This document shows positions 1 to 11,897 of a stretch of 64,000 nucleotides of DNA, piece after piece. A program made the translations under genes and the position numbers. A model generated the notes under the pieces. That model had not been told where the DNA came from, ran no database searches, and saw nothing but the letters and a program-made list of their open reading frames with translations. Positions within the stretch are counted from its first letter, which is position 1. Every line of letters starts with the position of its first letter. The stretch comes from Diphasiastrum complanatum (lineage: Eukaryota > Streptophyta > Lycopodiopsida > Lycopodiales > Lycopodiaceae): assembly GCA_029204225.1 (NCBI GenBank), contig CM055095.1, forward strand, positions 21,351,995-21,415,994, written 5' to 3'.

Positions 1-70
1 CTTTAAGGTGAGAGGTGCTCTTGGGTAGCTCTGACCGAGTATCTTGGGGATTCGTCAGAATTAGCCAACA
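1..70. mobile_element. 3' end of an upstream LTR
   Basis: These bases, ending in CCAACA, closely match 5,493-5,562, the end of the complete LTR at 4,879-5,562. This is therefore the tail of the left LTR of the same retroelement; most of it lies outside the window. Confidence 0.75.
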
Positions 71-350
71 TTATCCCACCCCTAATGTGTTGTAGGACCC
101 ATTGCAACCCATATTGGACGATATTGCTCCTCGGTTGGCATCTTTGATCGTCACTTGGAAAAGCGTAGATCCTCGTTCGCTTGCATAAAACCAAGTGCTT
201 ATTGTTGCTAGTCTTTATCAAAAAACTGCTTTCCACAATTTAACCAGAATGTCTTATTGCTACAAGTGGTTGACATTCTCAAAATTGGAGAGCTCCCAGT
301 AGCTTCACAACTTGCATGCTTGGGCGCTTCCCACGTGTCTTTTTCTTTTA

Positions 351-1331
351 TCACTTGTATCTGCCCTTGAAGGTTTCATCTTTGGTTTCTTGGCAGGTAC
401 TAACTTCTGGGAGGTCTACATCCACCATTTTGCTTTTGGGTGTTTTCGCAGTTCTTCTCTCATTCGAGGTTCCAGTCTTGTCGATGCTCTTTCCTGATAG
501 GTAGCACAAATCTTGGTTATCAGTCTTCAAGGGAATGGACTCATTCACACATTGGTGGTAGAAACAGATTGGACAAATGGTTGGTGACGGCAAGGAAACA
601 TGATGAAGGCCTGGTGGAAGCGTGCAGGAACTGATAGCTGTACAATTGTAGCCTTGGACCCTCTCAATGTCGAGCTTTGACCACCACTTGCTGGGTGAGG
701 AGCTCACTTTATTTGCAGGTTCATGGTTGTCTTCACCTTTCTTTTTCTGCAGCTCTTTCTTTCGATCCGTTACTTTTGGATCTCTTTGGGCTTCATAGGA
801 GAGGAATCAACTATCATTTCTCCAGAGAGTTTCTTTTGATCAAGATCGATCTGACTCAACTGTTGTTTAAGTTTTGCCCTTTTCTCCTCAGCTTCTTTGC
901 TTAATTTCTTATGTCTTCTAGCTGCTTCGCCTGTTTCTTAGATTTTCGTTTGGCTGATCATCCATTGTAGGTGGCTATTAGTCTCTGTAAGACACTTGCA
1001 ATGATCTATCAGCTGCTTCGGTAAGACTATCAAAAATTGGGGATTTCTCAAAAGAACATTGAACTAACAATAAACAAACAGATGGAAGGTAGGGTGGAGG
1101 TGATGACATCGGTAGATAGTGTGGACGATAGGCATGAGGATGGGCGCAGACGTATGATAAGAGGCCAGTTGAAAGAGACTGATTTCCCAATGCTTGTGTT
1201 TCTTTTTTTGAAGGATCTTCATCGTGACTGGAATACTTCTTTTGATTGAGTCGCTTTGGATTGCCCATCTGTCTTCTTAGCCTTGTCGTTTCCATATTTG
1301 ACTTGTGAGCTTGGTTGTTGATCTTGCTGAT
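351..1331 (-). pseudogene. Decayed lysine-rich coding remnant inside the LARD-like element
   Basis: Read on the minus strand, short open stretches follow one another in different frames: a basic segment near 1,331-1,170, a Lys/Glu-rich segment with coiled-coil character near 925-780 (starting RRHKKLSKEAEEKRAKLKQQ), and a final stretch 745-351 containing SSSPSKWWSKLDIERVQ. A frameshift near 770 and several stops separate them. I do not recognise the family; a degraded gag-like or captured protein is possible. The lack of one open frame argues against a working gene. Confidence 0.3.
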
Positions 1332-2215
1332 GTTGTTGCTGGCAGTGTACTGCTCCAGTGGATGCCTGCATATCCACTCTCTCCCCCCCCAAAAAAATTT
1401 GTTGATGGGGATGTTGTTACTGGTAACTGTTCATGCTCAAGATTGGATCAGCACGTAGTTGAAACATGTTGAACATGCGACTAGACTAAAGATTGAACAA
1501 ATTTTAACTAAATTTGTTCCAATCTTGTTGTAGTTGACTAAAAAATGAATATGACGATGAGATTCAGAAATCAACTCTAATGTGGCAAAGATTTCTCAAA
1601 GTTTCAGGATGCCCAAAAATCGTAAACTCTGTGCAAGGTGATCTGAAGGTGGATATATGAATGAAAATGTATTCTTGAGATGCTCTACGGAAGACTCTCG
1701 TGCAGTATGTATTTCTCATGCAAATCAATCACACACTAGAAATGTTTCGCCATACACATTACATGCATTCTCAAAGATTTGCAAAAATCTCTGAGGGTCC
1801 GAACTACCATCAAGCTTTGGTAGATCTAGCTTAAGTGTACGTCTCTCATGATGAGCACTGTGGGTAGTAGAAACCATTAAAATTGGTTCTCACCTGTGAG
1901 GGTTCAGCATCATAAAAATGGGGTCGTGCGCGTGAGGACTCGGCTCTATCAGGTTCTTGTTCCTCGAATGGGTTTGTGGATGGCTCTTGGAGTTGGGACC
2001 GCATTCGGTAGAACCTATGACGTCGGATTTGTTCAGCTGTAGGGGACCTTATCTCGTATGGATAATGTTCTGGGATTTCAGAATTTGTATGTGGTTCCAT
2101 TTGATAAGATCTTGTTTTTGTGATTTTTTGGGTATAGATTTTTTTTTTTTTGTATGAGGTCCAAAATTTGTCTGGATCGGAAAAAAAGACGACGTCGAAA
2201 AATAAAGTATAAAAA

Positions 2216-2541
2216 AACAGAGGACTCGAAAAAAGAGATGACTCAAAAAATAGAAGGCTCGAAAAAATTGTATCAAAAAATTATGCTGGTGACTCGAAAA
2301 AAGTGTATCAAAAATACAGGACTCGAAAAAACAGGTGACTCAAAAAATGTGTATCGAAAATTATGTAGGTGACTCGAAAAAAAGTATCAAAACAATTTGT
2401 GCTGGTGACTTGAAAAAATTGTATCGAAAATTATCTAGGTGACTCGAAAAATGTGTATCAAAAATTATGTAGGTGACTCGAAAAAAAGTATCGAAAAAAT
2501 CTGTGCTGGTGACTCGAAAAAATTGTATAAAAAATTATCTA
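2216..2541. repeat. A-rich tandem repeat, GACTCGAAAAAA motif
   Basis: The motif GGTGACTCGAAAAAA alternates with GTATCAAAAATTATG or GTATCGAAAATTATC in units of about 35 bp, which pair into units of about 70 bp. Roughly nine copies are visible and are only partly homogenised. Confidence 0.75.
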
Positions 2542-2559
2542 GCATTTAAGTGGTGGAGG

Positions 2560-3256
2560 CAGTCGGTGTGCGGTCTGTTGCGATGCAAGAGTGGATGTGG
2601 TGGGGATGCGGTTGCTACGGTTTAAGGTAGTCACTACAGTCCAATGTGGTCGTTACGGTTCAAGGACAGAGGTGGAAGGTGGTCTGTATGCGATGGAATG
2701 CGGTCTTTTGCAGTTCAAGACGGATGCAGTTAGAGGGTGTTCTGTTTGCGGTTGAAGGGCAGTCTGTTGCGTCTGTTGCGGTGCGGATGAATGGAGTTAT
2801 AAGGTGGTCTGAGTGCGGATGATTGCGAGGTTATGGTTCAAGTGCAGAGGTGGTTAGAGGGAGGTCTGTTGCGATGGAATGCGGTCTGTTTGTGACTGGA
2901 GGGCGGATGTAGTTAGAAGGTGGTTGGTTGGCAGATGAATGTGGCAGTTTGCGACTCAATGCGGATGCAGTTACAAGGTGATTTGTGTGCGGGTTAATGC
3001 GGCGATTTGCGACTGCGGACGAATGTCGTTTGTTTGCGGTTCAATGCGGATGCAGTTAGAAGGTGATTTGTGTTTAGATGAATGCAGCGGTTTGCGACTA
3101 CGGATGAATGCAGTTTGTTTGCGGTTCAGTGCGGATCAGTTAGAAGGTGGTATTTTGTGGTTCAGGGGCGGAATGTGGTTTGAAGTGGAATGTGGTCTAA
3201 AGGTGGTCTCTACGGTTCAAGGGCGGTTGCAGTTGAATGCGGTCTGTGGCGGTCTG
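2560..3256. repeat. Diverged G-rich repeat field
   Basis: Short phrases such as GAATGCGG, GCAGTTAGAAGGTG and CGGTCTGTTGC recur irregularly every 30-100 bp. This looks like a decayed minisatellite that grades into the better preserved array to its right. Long open frames across it are a by-product of low stop-codon content. Confidence 0.55.
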
Positions 3257-3603
3257 TTGCAGTTGTGACGGGTGAATGCGATAGGTGGAGGTTCGTTGTA
3301 GTTGCTATGAGTTCGCTACGGGTGAATGCGGTCTATGGCGGTCTATTGCAGTTGAGACGGGTGAATGCGATAGGTGGAGGCTCGTTGCAGTTGCTATGAG
3401 GTCGCTACGGGTGAATGGGGACTGTTGCAGTTGAGACGGGTGAATGCGATAGGTGGAGGCTTGTTGCAGTTGCTATGAGGTCGCTAGGAGTGAATGAGGT
3501 CTATGGCGGTTTGTTGCGGTTGCGACGGGTGAATGCGATAGGTGGAGGCTCGTTGCAGTTGTTATGAGGTCGCTACGGGTGAATGCGGTCTGTGGCGGTC
3601 TGT
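3257..3603. repeat. Tandem repeat, units of about 79-95 bp
   Basis: Four successive units begin with a GTTGNGACGGGTGAATGCG-type phrase near 3,257, 3,352, 3,431 and 3,520. Each continues with a GATAGGTGGAGG, GCAGTTGCTATGAGGTCGC, GGTGAATG order. Unit lengths differ because parts of the GCGGTCTATGGCGG segment are missing in some copies. Confidence 0.75.
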
Positions 3604-3783
3604 CAGATATAACTCCGAATAGCGTCTAATATAGATCGTTGATTCAAGTTGTTGGATGTACCATCGATTCTAGGCCATCGAGTGTAAATGGGATGCAGAT
3701 GGGTGTCGAATGAAAACAAGTGTAGAGGCATCAGAGGCAAACAGAGTCAGAGGGTATCAGATGCAAATGGAGATAGAGGGCAT

Positions 3784-4040
3784 CAGTTGAGAATTGATAG
3801 AGTGCGTTAGTTGAGAATTAACAGAGTGCGTCGACTGAGAATTGATAGAGTGTGTCGGTTGAGAATTGATAGAGTGCGTCGGTTGAGAATTAACAGAGTG
3901 CGTCGGTTGAGAATTAGAGTGCGTCGGTTGAGAATTGATAGAGTGCGTCGGTTGAGAATTGATAGAGTGCATCGGTTGAGAATTGATAGAGTGCGTCGGT
4001 TGAGAATTGGTAGAGTGCATCGGTTGAGAATTGATATAGG
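3784..4040. repeat. 24-bp minisatellite, about 10.6 copies
   Basis: The unit GGTTGAGAATTGATAGAGTG followed by CGTC repeats head to tail; one unit is 21 bp long and the rest are 24 bp. Because every unit is a multiple of three, frames on both strands stay open (SINSQPTH-like on the minus strand, RIDRVRRL-like on the plus strand). Related GGTTGAGATTTC phrases continue to about 4,135 with GGCACCCTCC-like spacers. Confidence 0.9.
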
Positions 4041-4878
4041 GCTCCCTCCGGTTGAGATTTCACAAGGGTTCCAGTTGAGATCGGACACAGGGCACCCTCC
4101 GGTTGAGATTTCAGTGAGGCCTTCGGTTGAGATTTGAGTGAGGGGACGGGAGGAGCGTGAGGTTGGCATTGAAGGAAATCCAGGTCAGTTAGTGTGTTTG
4201 CTAACAATGAGGCAACCAACAGATTTGTGAGTGTATCAGCCCATGGATTTGGGCAATGATATAGCCATTGATGTGGCTCTATCCAGTTTGTAGAGACTCA
4301 TATGTGTGGGAAGATTGGGAGTTTGTTTGTAGGGATCTGAGCGGGGACTATGTTGCAGTGCTTATGGATTTAGAATGCATTGGAGTTCAAATGGCAACGG
4401 TGTCAAATGTTCACAGATCCCCTGCTCCAGATGATCTGTTGGTTACTTCTTTGCTTCTTCTTCAGAACTGTTTTTGTCTGTTACCAGGCTGCATGGCATT
4501 CATTAGATATGTTCTTGATATTAGAATGCCCAACTAGGCAGAATGGACGGATTGACGTTGTAGTAATTTTGTTTAGCCTATCAGAGGACAACTCAGGGTT
4601 GTTCTCTCTTGAAAACACTCACATTCAAACAGAGATGCAAGCCATGAACATTCATTTACAGATCAGCATGCAGCCCAAATGAACGTTCAATAGATTCTAC
4701 AGCTACCTACTCTAAAAATGAACTGAATCGGATCCTACACTTACTAAAACTGAGCTACGCTTGCATTAATCCACAAAGCTGAAACAAGAACTAATCTACA
4801 GCATTTCAGAGATCCAAGATTCAAGAAACCAACCAGTCTTTTGATTCTTGGACATCCCAAGATCACCAAGAACTAGAA

Positions 4879-5562
4879 TGTTGGAGGATATGCAAGATTT
4901 ATACCACATTTATAGCCTATTTAGTTTACCTAAATGCTGGTTCCTACATTAATCCACAAACAAGAAAAAAAGACTAATCCACTCTAGGAAAGCAACAAAT
5001 CTAATCCACTCTACAATCCACAACCACACACAAAGGGGGAAGGGCAAGATCATGAATGCATCACTCAAGAAACAAGCATGATCAAGGAGCTCAATGGATG
5101 CACCAAACTTGTGAAGGTTCTTCTCATTTCAGCATGGAGTAGATACAATACACAAAAAACTCCTCTTCACAAAGAGGAAGTCTCTTAAATAAGTAAGAGA
5201 GCTCCTTAGGTGGCATCCTAGTGGAATTTCCACATTTCACAAACTACAAGTGGAATAATGCTCTCCACTAGAGGTCACCATCAAAAGGTGTCTCACTCTA
5301 CTTTCTTTAAGAGGGGTCTACTTCCATTTATTACATTTGCCTAGAAATACTAGTTCCTACATGGTCATTCCATCTTTTGGGATTCATCATGAGGCTAACA
5401 CAGTTTCTACTTGACAATATTAACTAGTATTCCTCGGCTCTCATACTCGGCTCTCAGTCTTCATCCATCTTGTCTCCTCAGAGACCTCCTCGGTCTAAGG
5501 TGAGAGGTGCTCTTGGGTAGCTCTAATCGAGTATCTTGGGGATTCGTCAGAATCGGCCAACA
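4879..5562 (+). mobile_element. Complete LTR (684 bp) of the LARD-like element
   Basis: It starts TGTTGG and ends CCAACA, the usual inverted LTR ends, and its last 70 bp match the first 70 bases of the window. The base after it is the start of GGGCA, a candidate 5-bp target-site duplication whose partner would lie left of the window. Orientation is taken from the order of the terminal repeats and is otherwise unproven. Confidence 0.75.
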
Positions 5563-6190
5563 GGGCACATCCGTGCCATTCTAACCCTTTCATAGAAACT
5601 ACGTATCTTACGCATATCCATGTTGTCTAAGACCATTTTGTTGGAGACCTCACTGTAAGGTTGTTGACAAGGATTTCTTTAAAAAATCATTTAGTTGATC
5701 AGCTTTATGGATGTAGTATCTTTTACTTTAGTCATTTTTTTGAAATTTCTTCTTGGAGAATAGTGTTCAAGGAAAGTAGATATAAAGAAATGCTCATCCC
5801 TTTCTTGTTCGTGCTTTGTGGAATTCGTATAAAAATCAATAACGAGAAGTCATACCTGAATGTTTGTGGACGAGGCTTTTTGGGAGGTTGTCATTGTTGT
5901 TTTTTCATAAAAATTTTCTATTTATATCATAACGACAAAAAGATAGTCTTTTCAATCCATAGCTATGTTTAAAAGTGATGTAAAAACGCTTAGATAAAGT
6001 GTACATAGTATGCTAAACTGCTTGCTTTGTGAAATCTCGGTAGGCAGTATACCTTTGCTTGGAGACGATGACACTTGGTTCTAATATGAACCAGACTCTA
6101 AATGATAACAGACTGTAGTAACCAAACAATGCTACATTATCACATAAACCGATAAGCATTTAGTATCGTGAATTGAGCATAAGGTGATAT
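5563..6190. repeat. Direct repeat, copy 1 (~620 bp)
   Basis: From GGGCACATCCGTGCCATTC to about 6,190 the sequence matches 8,329-8,945 along its whole length with scattered substitutions and small indels. The left end is set by the LARD-like LTR, which appears to have inserted into this copy. The copies could be LTRs of another element spanning 5.56-8.95 kb, but TG...CA ends are not visible, so I call them only a direct repeat. Confidence 0.75.
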
Positions 6191-6395
6191 TTGAGAGAAA
6201 GCTAGGTCGTTTTAGAAGGTGCTCTATTTTTCGGATGTTTTCAGCATCTCCCAAAGGTGCAAGAAGTTTGGCAGAGGAGTCTTTTGCAAGTTCGATGGAA
6301 GCATCGATCATGTATTGGCGGATAAAGAGAAAAGTTAGGTGTGATTTCACTACATCCCTAGAAGGTTTATGAAGGCACATGAAGAATGCATTCAT
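6132..6395 (-). other. Unrecognised short ORF
   Basis: An 87-codon minus-strand reading contains IDASIELAKDSSAKLLAPLG followed by DAENIRKIEHLLK, which looks protein-like. It overlaps the inner end of direct-repeat copy 1 and lies downstream, on the same strand, of the larger ORF at 6,751-7,377. Both may be exons or fragments of one captured or decayed gene. No family is recognised. Confidence 0.25.
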
Positions 6396-6750
6396 TTGAT
6401 TTTGGAGGGAAGAGCACCAAGAAAAAACTTGGCTAGGTTATTCATCATGAACTAGATAACATGGTTAAACCAAATGATGGAAGAGTTATTTTTGCATTTT
6501 TCACCACATCTACACTTGAAAAAAGGTCTTTTCCAGTTCTAGATTCTGGCTTGGTGTAGGTTTATTCTATTGAAGCCGGTCTCAAAGTAGCCTCTAATTC
6601 TGGCCTAGGTTTGCTCAGAGGGGCAGCGAGAGGGTTCAAATTTGTTCATACGAATGTTGGTGTCGAAAGAAACATGGGTCTCAAGTGAAGGATTTTTATG
6701 CAGGACGGCCAACTTGCAAACTTGTATTTCTTTTTCTGTCAAATGAGTCA

Positions 6751-7377
6751 TCATGATCCAAAGATCGATAAGGATGGGTGCAAGGAAATCGACAAAAGGA
6801 AGACTCCAAAGATTATAAGACGTGAGATTGGATTTATACTCAATAATTCTGCCAGGAACAAAGGGTACTTAACAACTTTTAGAATGGCAGAAGAAATGTC
6901 ACCAATGTCGCAAATGTCTTGAGAGAAGATATCGAGTTGAGAGGCACTATCCTCATCAAGGTCATCGGTAAAGACTAGAGGGTTGCGGTGATAGAAGAGC
7001 ATCAGAAACAGAAGGGGAAAGGATAGCAGGAGTAATACCATTTTCATTTTCCAAGCACATGAACACTTTTCTAATGTGCATATTACAGAATTTTCCTCTT
7101 CTTCGAATTTTTCCATGAAATCATTAAGACGACTGTAAAGATTTTCCACTAAGCTCAAAGTGTCTTTCTTCTTATCAAACTCAAGATAAATCTTTACCCA
7201 GTCAATAGTTTCAGGCAGATCAATCAGACAAAGAATCTTATCCTTAGGTCCAGCAGAAGAACACGTAGCCCTATCAGTGTTAATGACAAATTTATGCATC
7301 TCAACGGCCTTTTTCATATAACAAATCAGTGTCCAAGCAAAATGGTTAGGCAGAGGAAGGGGCTCCCCATAACTCAA
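6751..7377 (-). CDS. Unrecognised 208-codon ORF
   Basis: The reading begins MSYGEPLPLPNHFAWTLICY. It has a charged middle part (KKKDTLSLVENLYSRLNDFM and a Glu-rich EKFEEEEN), a hydrophobic stretch near residues 113-128 (VLLLLSFPLLFLMLFY) and a second hydrophobic C-terminal part. The same frame has no start or splice signal clearly upstream; an in-frame TGA lies a few codons before it. It sits between the two direct repeats at 5.56 and 8.33 kb, so it may be cargo of an element delimited by those repeats. The hydrophobic second half could be intron or out-of-frame sequence instead. I do not recognise the protein. Confidence 0.3.
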   Translation of the reverse strand: MSYGEPLPLPNHFAWTLICYMKKAVEMHKFVINTDRATCSSAGPKDKILCLIDLPETIDWVKIYLEFDKKKDTLSLVENLYSRLNDFMEKFEEEENSVICTLEKCSCAWKMKMVLLLLSFPLLFLMLFYHRNPLVFTDDLDEDSASQLDIFSQDICDIGDISSAILKVVKYPLFLAELLSINPISRLIIFGVFLLSISLHPSLSIFGS

Positions 7378-8328
7378 AGAGACAACATCTTGAAACCATC
7401 ATGTGGACAAAACCATAAAAATAGACCTTTGTTGGAATCGGATAAAAGGTAAAGGTTTCAGTACTATCCCAACCAAGGAATAGTCGGATTTACACCACTA
7501 GGATGCATGGAAAGAGATACAAGACTACACTTAGTTCCTCTTGACAAAGCAAGAGTGAAACCTTTTGAAGCCTTTATTCATAATCCAACAAGGTAAAATA
7601 TACTTGAAAAGTAAAATAAAGTACTAAAAAGTACCATAAAGCATAACCACTCTCAAGACGTCCACAGCTGATACCTGCCACCATTCCACAAAACAAAATC
7701 GCACAAGTTACTTTAGTGAGGAAGACATGTGTCATAGCTACACGTCAGTTGTTATTCATGTCCAAAAGAAGTTATACTGCTTAACATTTTTAAATAGCAT
7801 TTCAAGTCATAGTCCAATCTTCCCAAACAATAAGTGTTTTAGCGATAGGCCAAGCCCCAATATTACTGTATTCGGGCGAGTGCCATGTTGATCAGTTTAT
7901 GGGAAATTGGTCTATATCTATTCATTTTTAGTCATAAAATTTATTCATAGAGTATGAAAATTTTTAACCGTTTTCAATTTGCTTAGCCAAAAGACGTGGA
8001 GTAGACACATGTGCTGGTATTAGGGCATATCCATGCCATGCTAACCCAAGTGACCCTTGCAAAGCAAGATATGTCACGCACTACTGTCCATACTCTTGAG
8101 CATATCCATGCTTTCTAGTTGTATCTCACCAAAAGTCTAAAGTAACACTTATTAGGGTAAGTTTAAGATTTACGATGATTGATTGTATGATTGTTTCTGC
8201 GCAAAACCATGCCATACAGAAATCATATATAATATATCAACTATGGTATAGGGACATTACTTTGGATAGACAAAATTAATTATTAGTAAGAGATTTCCAA
8301 AGTTTCTACAAGGTATTAGGGCACATCC
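7378..8328. other. No gene seen
   Basis: AT-rich DNA between the unknown ORF and the second direct repeat. One phrase, TATTAGGGCATATCCATGCC near 8,018, resembles the start of the direct repeats and may be an older partial copy. No open frame or RNA gene is recognisable. Confidence 0.5.
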
Positions 8329-8945
8329 ATGCCATTCCAACCCTTTCATAGAAACTACGTATCTTACGCATATCCATGCTGTCTAAGACCGTTTTGTTGG
8401 ATTTCCCACTATAAGGTTGTTGACAAGGATTTTTTAAAAAATCATTTAGTCGATCAGCTTTATGGATGTAGTATCTTTTACTTTAGTCATTTTTTTTGAA
8501 ATTTTTTTTGGAGAATAGTGTTGAAGGAAAGTAAATATACAGAAATGCTCATCTCTTTCTTGTTCGTGCTTTGTGAAATTCATATAGAAATCGATAACAA
8601 AAAGTCATACCTAAATATTTGTAGACAAGGCTTCGTAGGAGGCTGCCATTGTTGTTTTTTCGTAAAGGTTTTCTCTTTATATCATAACGACAAGAAGATA
8701 GTCTTTTCAGTCCATAACTATGTGTGAGAGTTATGTAAAAATGTTTAGATAAAGTGTACGGAGTATGCTGAACTGCTTGCTTTGTGAAATTTCGGTAGGC
8801 AACATACCTTTGCTTGGAGTACGATGACGCTTGGTTCTAATATGAACCAGGCTGTAAATGATAGCAGGTAACTAAACAATGCTACATTATCACATAAATC
8901 GATAAGTGTTTAGTATTGTAAAGTGAGCATAGGTGACATTTGAGA
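8329..8945. repeat. Direct repeat, copy 2 (~615 bp)
   Basis: It matches copy 1 at 5,563-6,190, including GGGCACATCCATGCCATTC, the GATGTAGTATCTTTTACTTTA segment and the ACCAAACAATGCTACATTAT-type segment (here AACTAAACAATG). The preceding base context is GGTATTA, which gives the pre-insertion sequence expected at copy 1. Confidence 0.75.
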
Positions 8946-9007
8946 GTATGAAATCATTGCTAGATCAAAGAGTGTATATATTTTCTTTAGATTTGAGCCA
9001 AAAAAGC

Positions 9008-9535
9008 ATCCTTCTATCCATCGCTGGATAATAGAAGGTATGTACATATTAAAGCATCAAAGAATGAGGAGTGTTTTAGCTTGATGTCCATTGTTGGACA
9101 ACAAGCAATTTAAATCATATATAACCATAAGTAATGCTCCTACTGCCCATTGCTGGACAATAGGAGGAGTGTGTGCAAACAGAGAGAAGGTAAAAGGAGT
9201 TCGATGTCCATCGTTGGACATGATACACCTCAACCTTGTGATCCATCATTTACAAATGGAAGAGTATGCAATCTATCCATCATTGGACATATACAATCAT
9301 TAATGCTTATTTAGAAGCCTCAAGAAGGCAAATGAAAATGCCTTTCCATCGCTACCCATAAAAGATGTGAAATAAAACTCTCAGATGAGAATGCAGCTAG
9401 TGATTCATCGCTGTCATTAGAACATTCCTACAAAGGGATGTAAACAAGTCAGATGTATCTATCACTGCCAGTAAGGTACGATGCAAAAGTATCCATTTTA
9501 TGAAAATCGCTCAGTCTGTCATCGCTGGACAGGTT
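9008..9535. repeat. Array of about nine related hairpins, spacing 54-70 bp
   Basis: A core of the type TCCATCGCTGGA recurs at about 9,017, 9,087, 9,146, 9,207, 9,275, 9,344, 9,404, 9,458 and 9,517. In the best copies the flanks also pair: CTTCTAT with ATAGAAG at copy 1, GCTTGATGTCCA with TGGACAACAAGC at copy 2, CTCCTACTGCCCA with TGGACAATAGGAG at copy 3. Stem sequences differ from copy to copy while pairing is largely kept; the sequences between hairpins are unlike each other. Copies 6-8 are weaker. Confidence 0.7.

Positions 9536-10728
<1,193 letters not shown>

Positions 10729-10770
<42 letters not shown>
10729..10770. repeat. (TA)n microsatellite with paired flanks
   Basis: Twenty-one TA units flanked by CCACT on the left and AGTGG on the right, so the whole segment of roughly 52 bp is a near-perfect palindrome able to form a cruciform. 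Confidence 0.95.
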
Positions 10771-10772
<2 letters not shown>

Positions 10773-11544
10773 TGGTAGAAAATGGATCCACTTAGCCATG
10801 GCCAATAGGGAAATGATCTACTTATTTGGCATTACAAACATTGATTGATTCTAGGATGAGGTCCAAGTCTAGTCCTAGTCCTAGGCTGATGTTATTTAGA
10901 AAACGAAGCAAGACAGAAGTTCAACATATATGTAACTAAGGCAAGACAAAAAACAAGAAGAATGCAACATACCAATTGTAAGAGAAAGCTCCTCAAGATC
11001 TTGCTTACAAGACAACCAACGAGAAGCCACCAATCAATCAACAGTAGCCTCACCCCCCAAGCCACAGGATTGTAGTGGGTTTCTTTCCTAGCCTAACCTC
11101 AATCCAAGATCCAAGCAATCTAGCATCATGGAGAAGAAGTCAGTTGTCACACGTAGGTTTGTTCCCAAGGGAGCGATAGCATATCTCAGATTTCAGCATG
11201 AATGGAAGATCCACATCTAACTCTAACATCCGTTAACCCTAAGCATTTACATTACATCCATTAACACTAAGATCCACAATGATAATAGCTTACTCTTTTT
11301 CTCTCTCTCCCTTTCTCTCTCGTAAAAAACATAAGAATTGGCAATCTCAATAACATTCAAATCCACAATTAGCAAATACAACAAAAACATGAGAGATGGA
11401 GGAAAAGAGATAGAGAGCAAGGATATTCACAAGTCCATTCCATAAGAGAACCAATCTGTTTGTATTGAAATGAAGATCTGAACATGAGGAGCAACTCGAG
11501 TTTGCCCCTATTTATAGTGGAGAGGAGGGCCTTGGCCTCAAAAT

Positions 11545-11897
11545 CCTATTGGCCCATTTCTGTCTCCCTAAATATTTAAACTTAAAAAGAGTGAGAACTC
11601 ATTCAAAAATTGGAGGGAATGTTGGAGGGTTTGTGGATCCTGAGGCAACCCTAACCCTAGTTAGTAAGTGAGAGGGATTTGGCACCCTGCATGTGTAAGT
11701 CCAACCCGATGATCACATAGAGATTTGATTAATTGAAAGTCAATCAAAGGAACTTAGGCCTTTTTGCGCGACTTTTAATGTCGCAGGGCCTAAATGTCAA
11801 GTTAGTGCATAAAGTTGGGTTTCTCTCCAATTTTGGATGGTTCTCACTCTTTTTTAAATTTGAATAATTAGGGAGGTAGAAGCTGTGGGACAATCGA
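11545..11897. mobile_element. Foldback / MITE-like inverted-repeat element (~350 bp)
   Basis: The left arm 11,545-11,620 (containing AAAAAGAGTGAGAACTCATT) is the inverse of the right arm 11,822-11,897 (containing GGATGGTTCTCACTCTTTTT). The arms are about 75 bp with mismatches and enclose about 200 bp without a coding frame. A short inner hairpin, GGCCT...GCGACTTTTAATGTCGC...GGGCC, occurs near 11,756-11,792. No target-site duplication was established. Confidence 0.6.

Larger units (their letters stand above)
71..4878. mobile_element. Internal region of a non-autonomous LARD-like LTR element
   Basis: The region lies between the LTR tail at 1-70 and the LTR at 4,879-5,562. No reverse transcriptase, integrase, protease or zinc-knuckle motif is readable in any frame. 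It contains a decayed minus-strand coding remnant near 350-1,330 and several tandem repeats (2,216-4,040). Large retrotransposon derivatives have this layout: two LTRs with long non-coding internal DNA. Neither a clear primer-binding site after position 70 nor a polypurine tract before 4,879 is visible, so the element may be old or may not follow the usual priming. Confidence 0.55.

Noticed and set aside
3757..4169. Octapeptide-repeat proteins on both strands
   Set aside because: They come from the 24-bp minisatellite; all frames are open for the same reason, and no start context or flanking domain exists.
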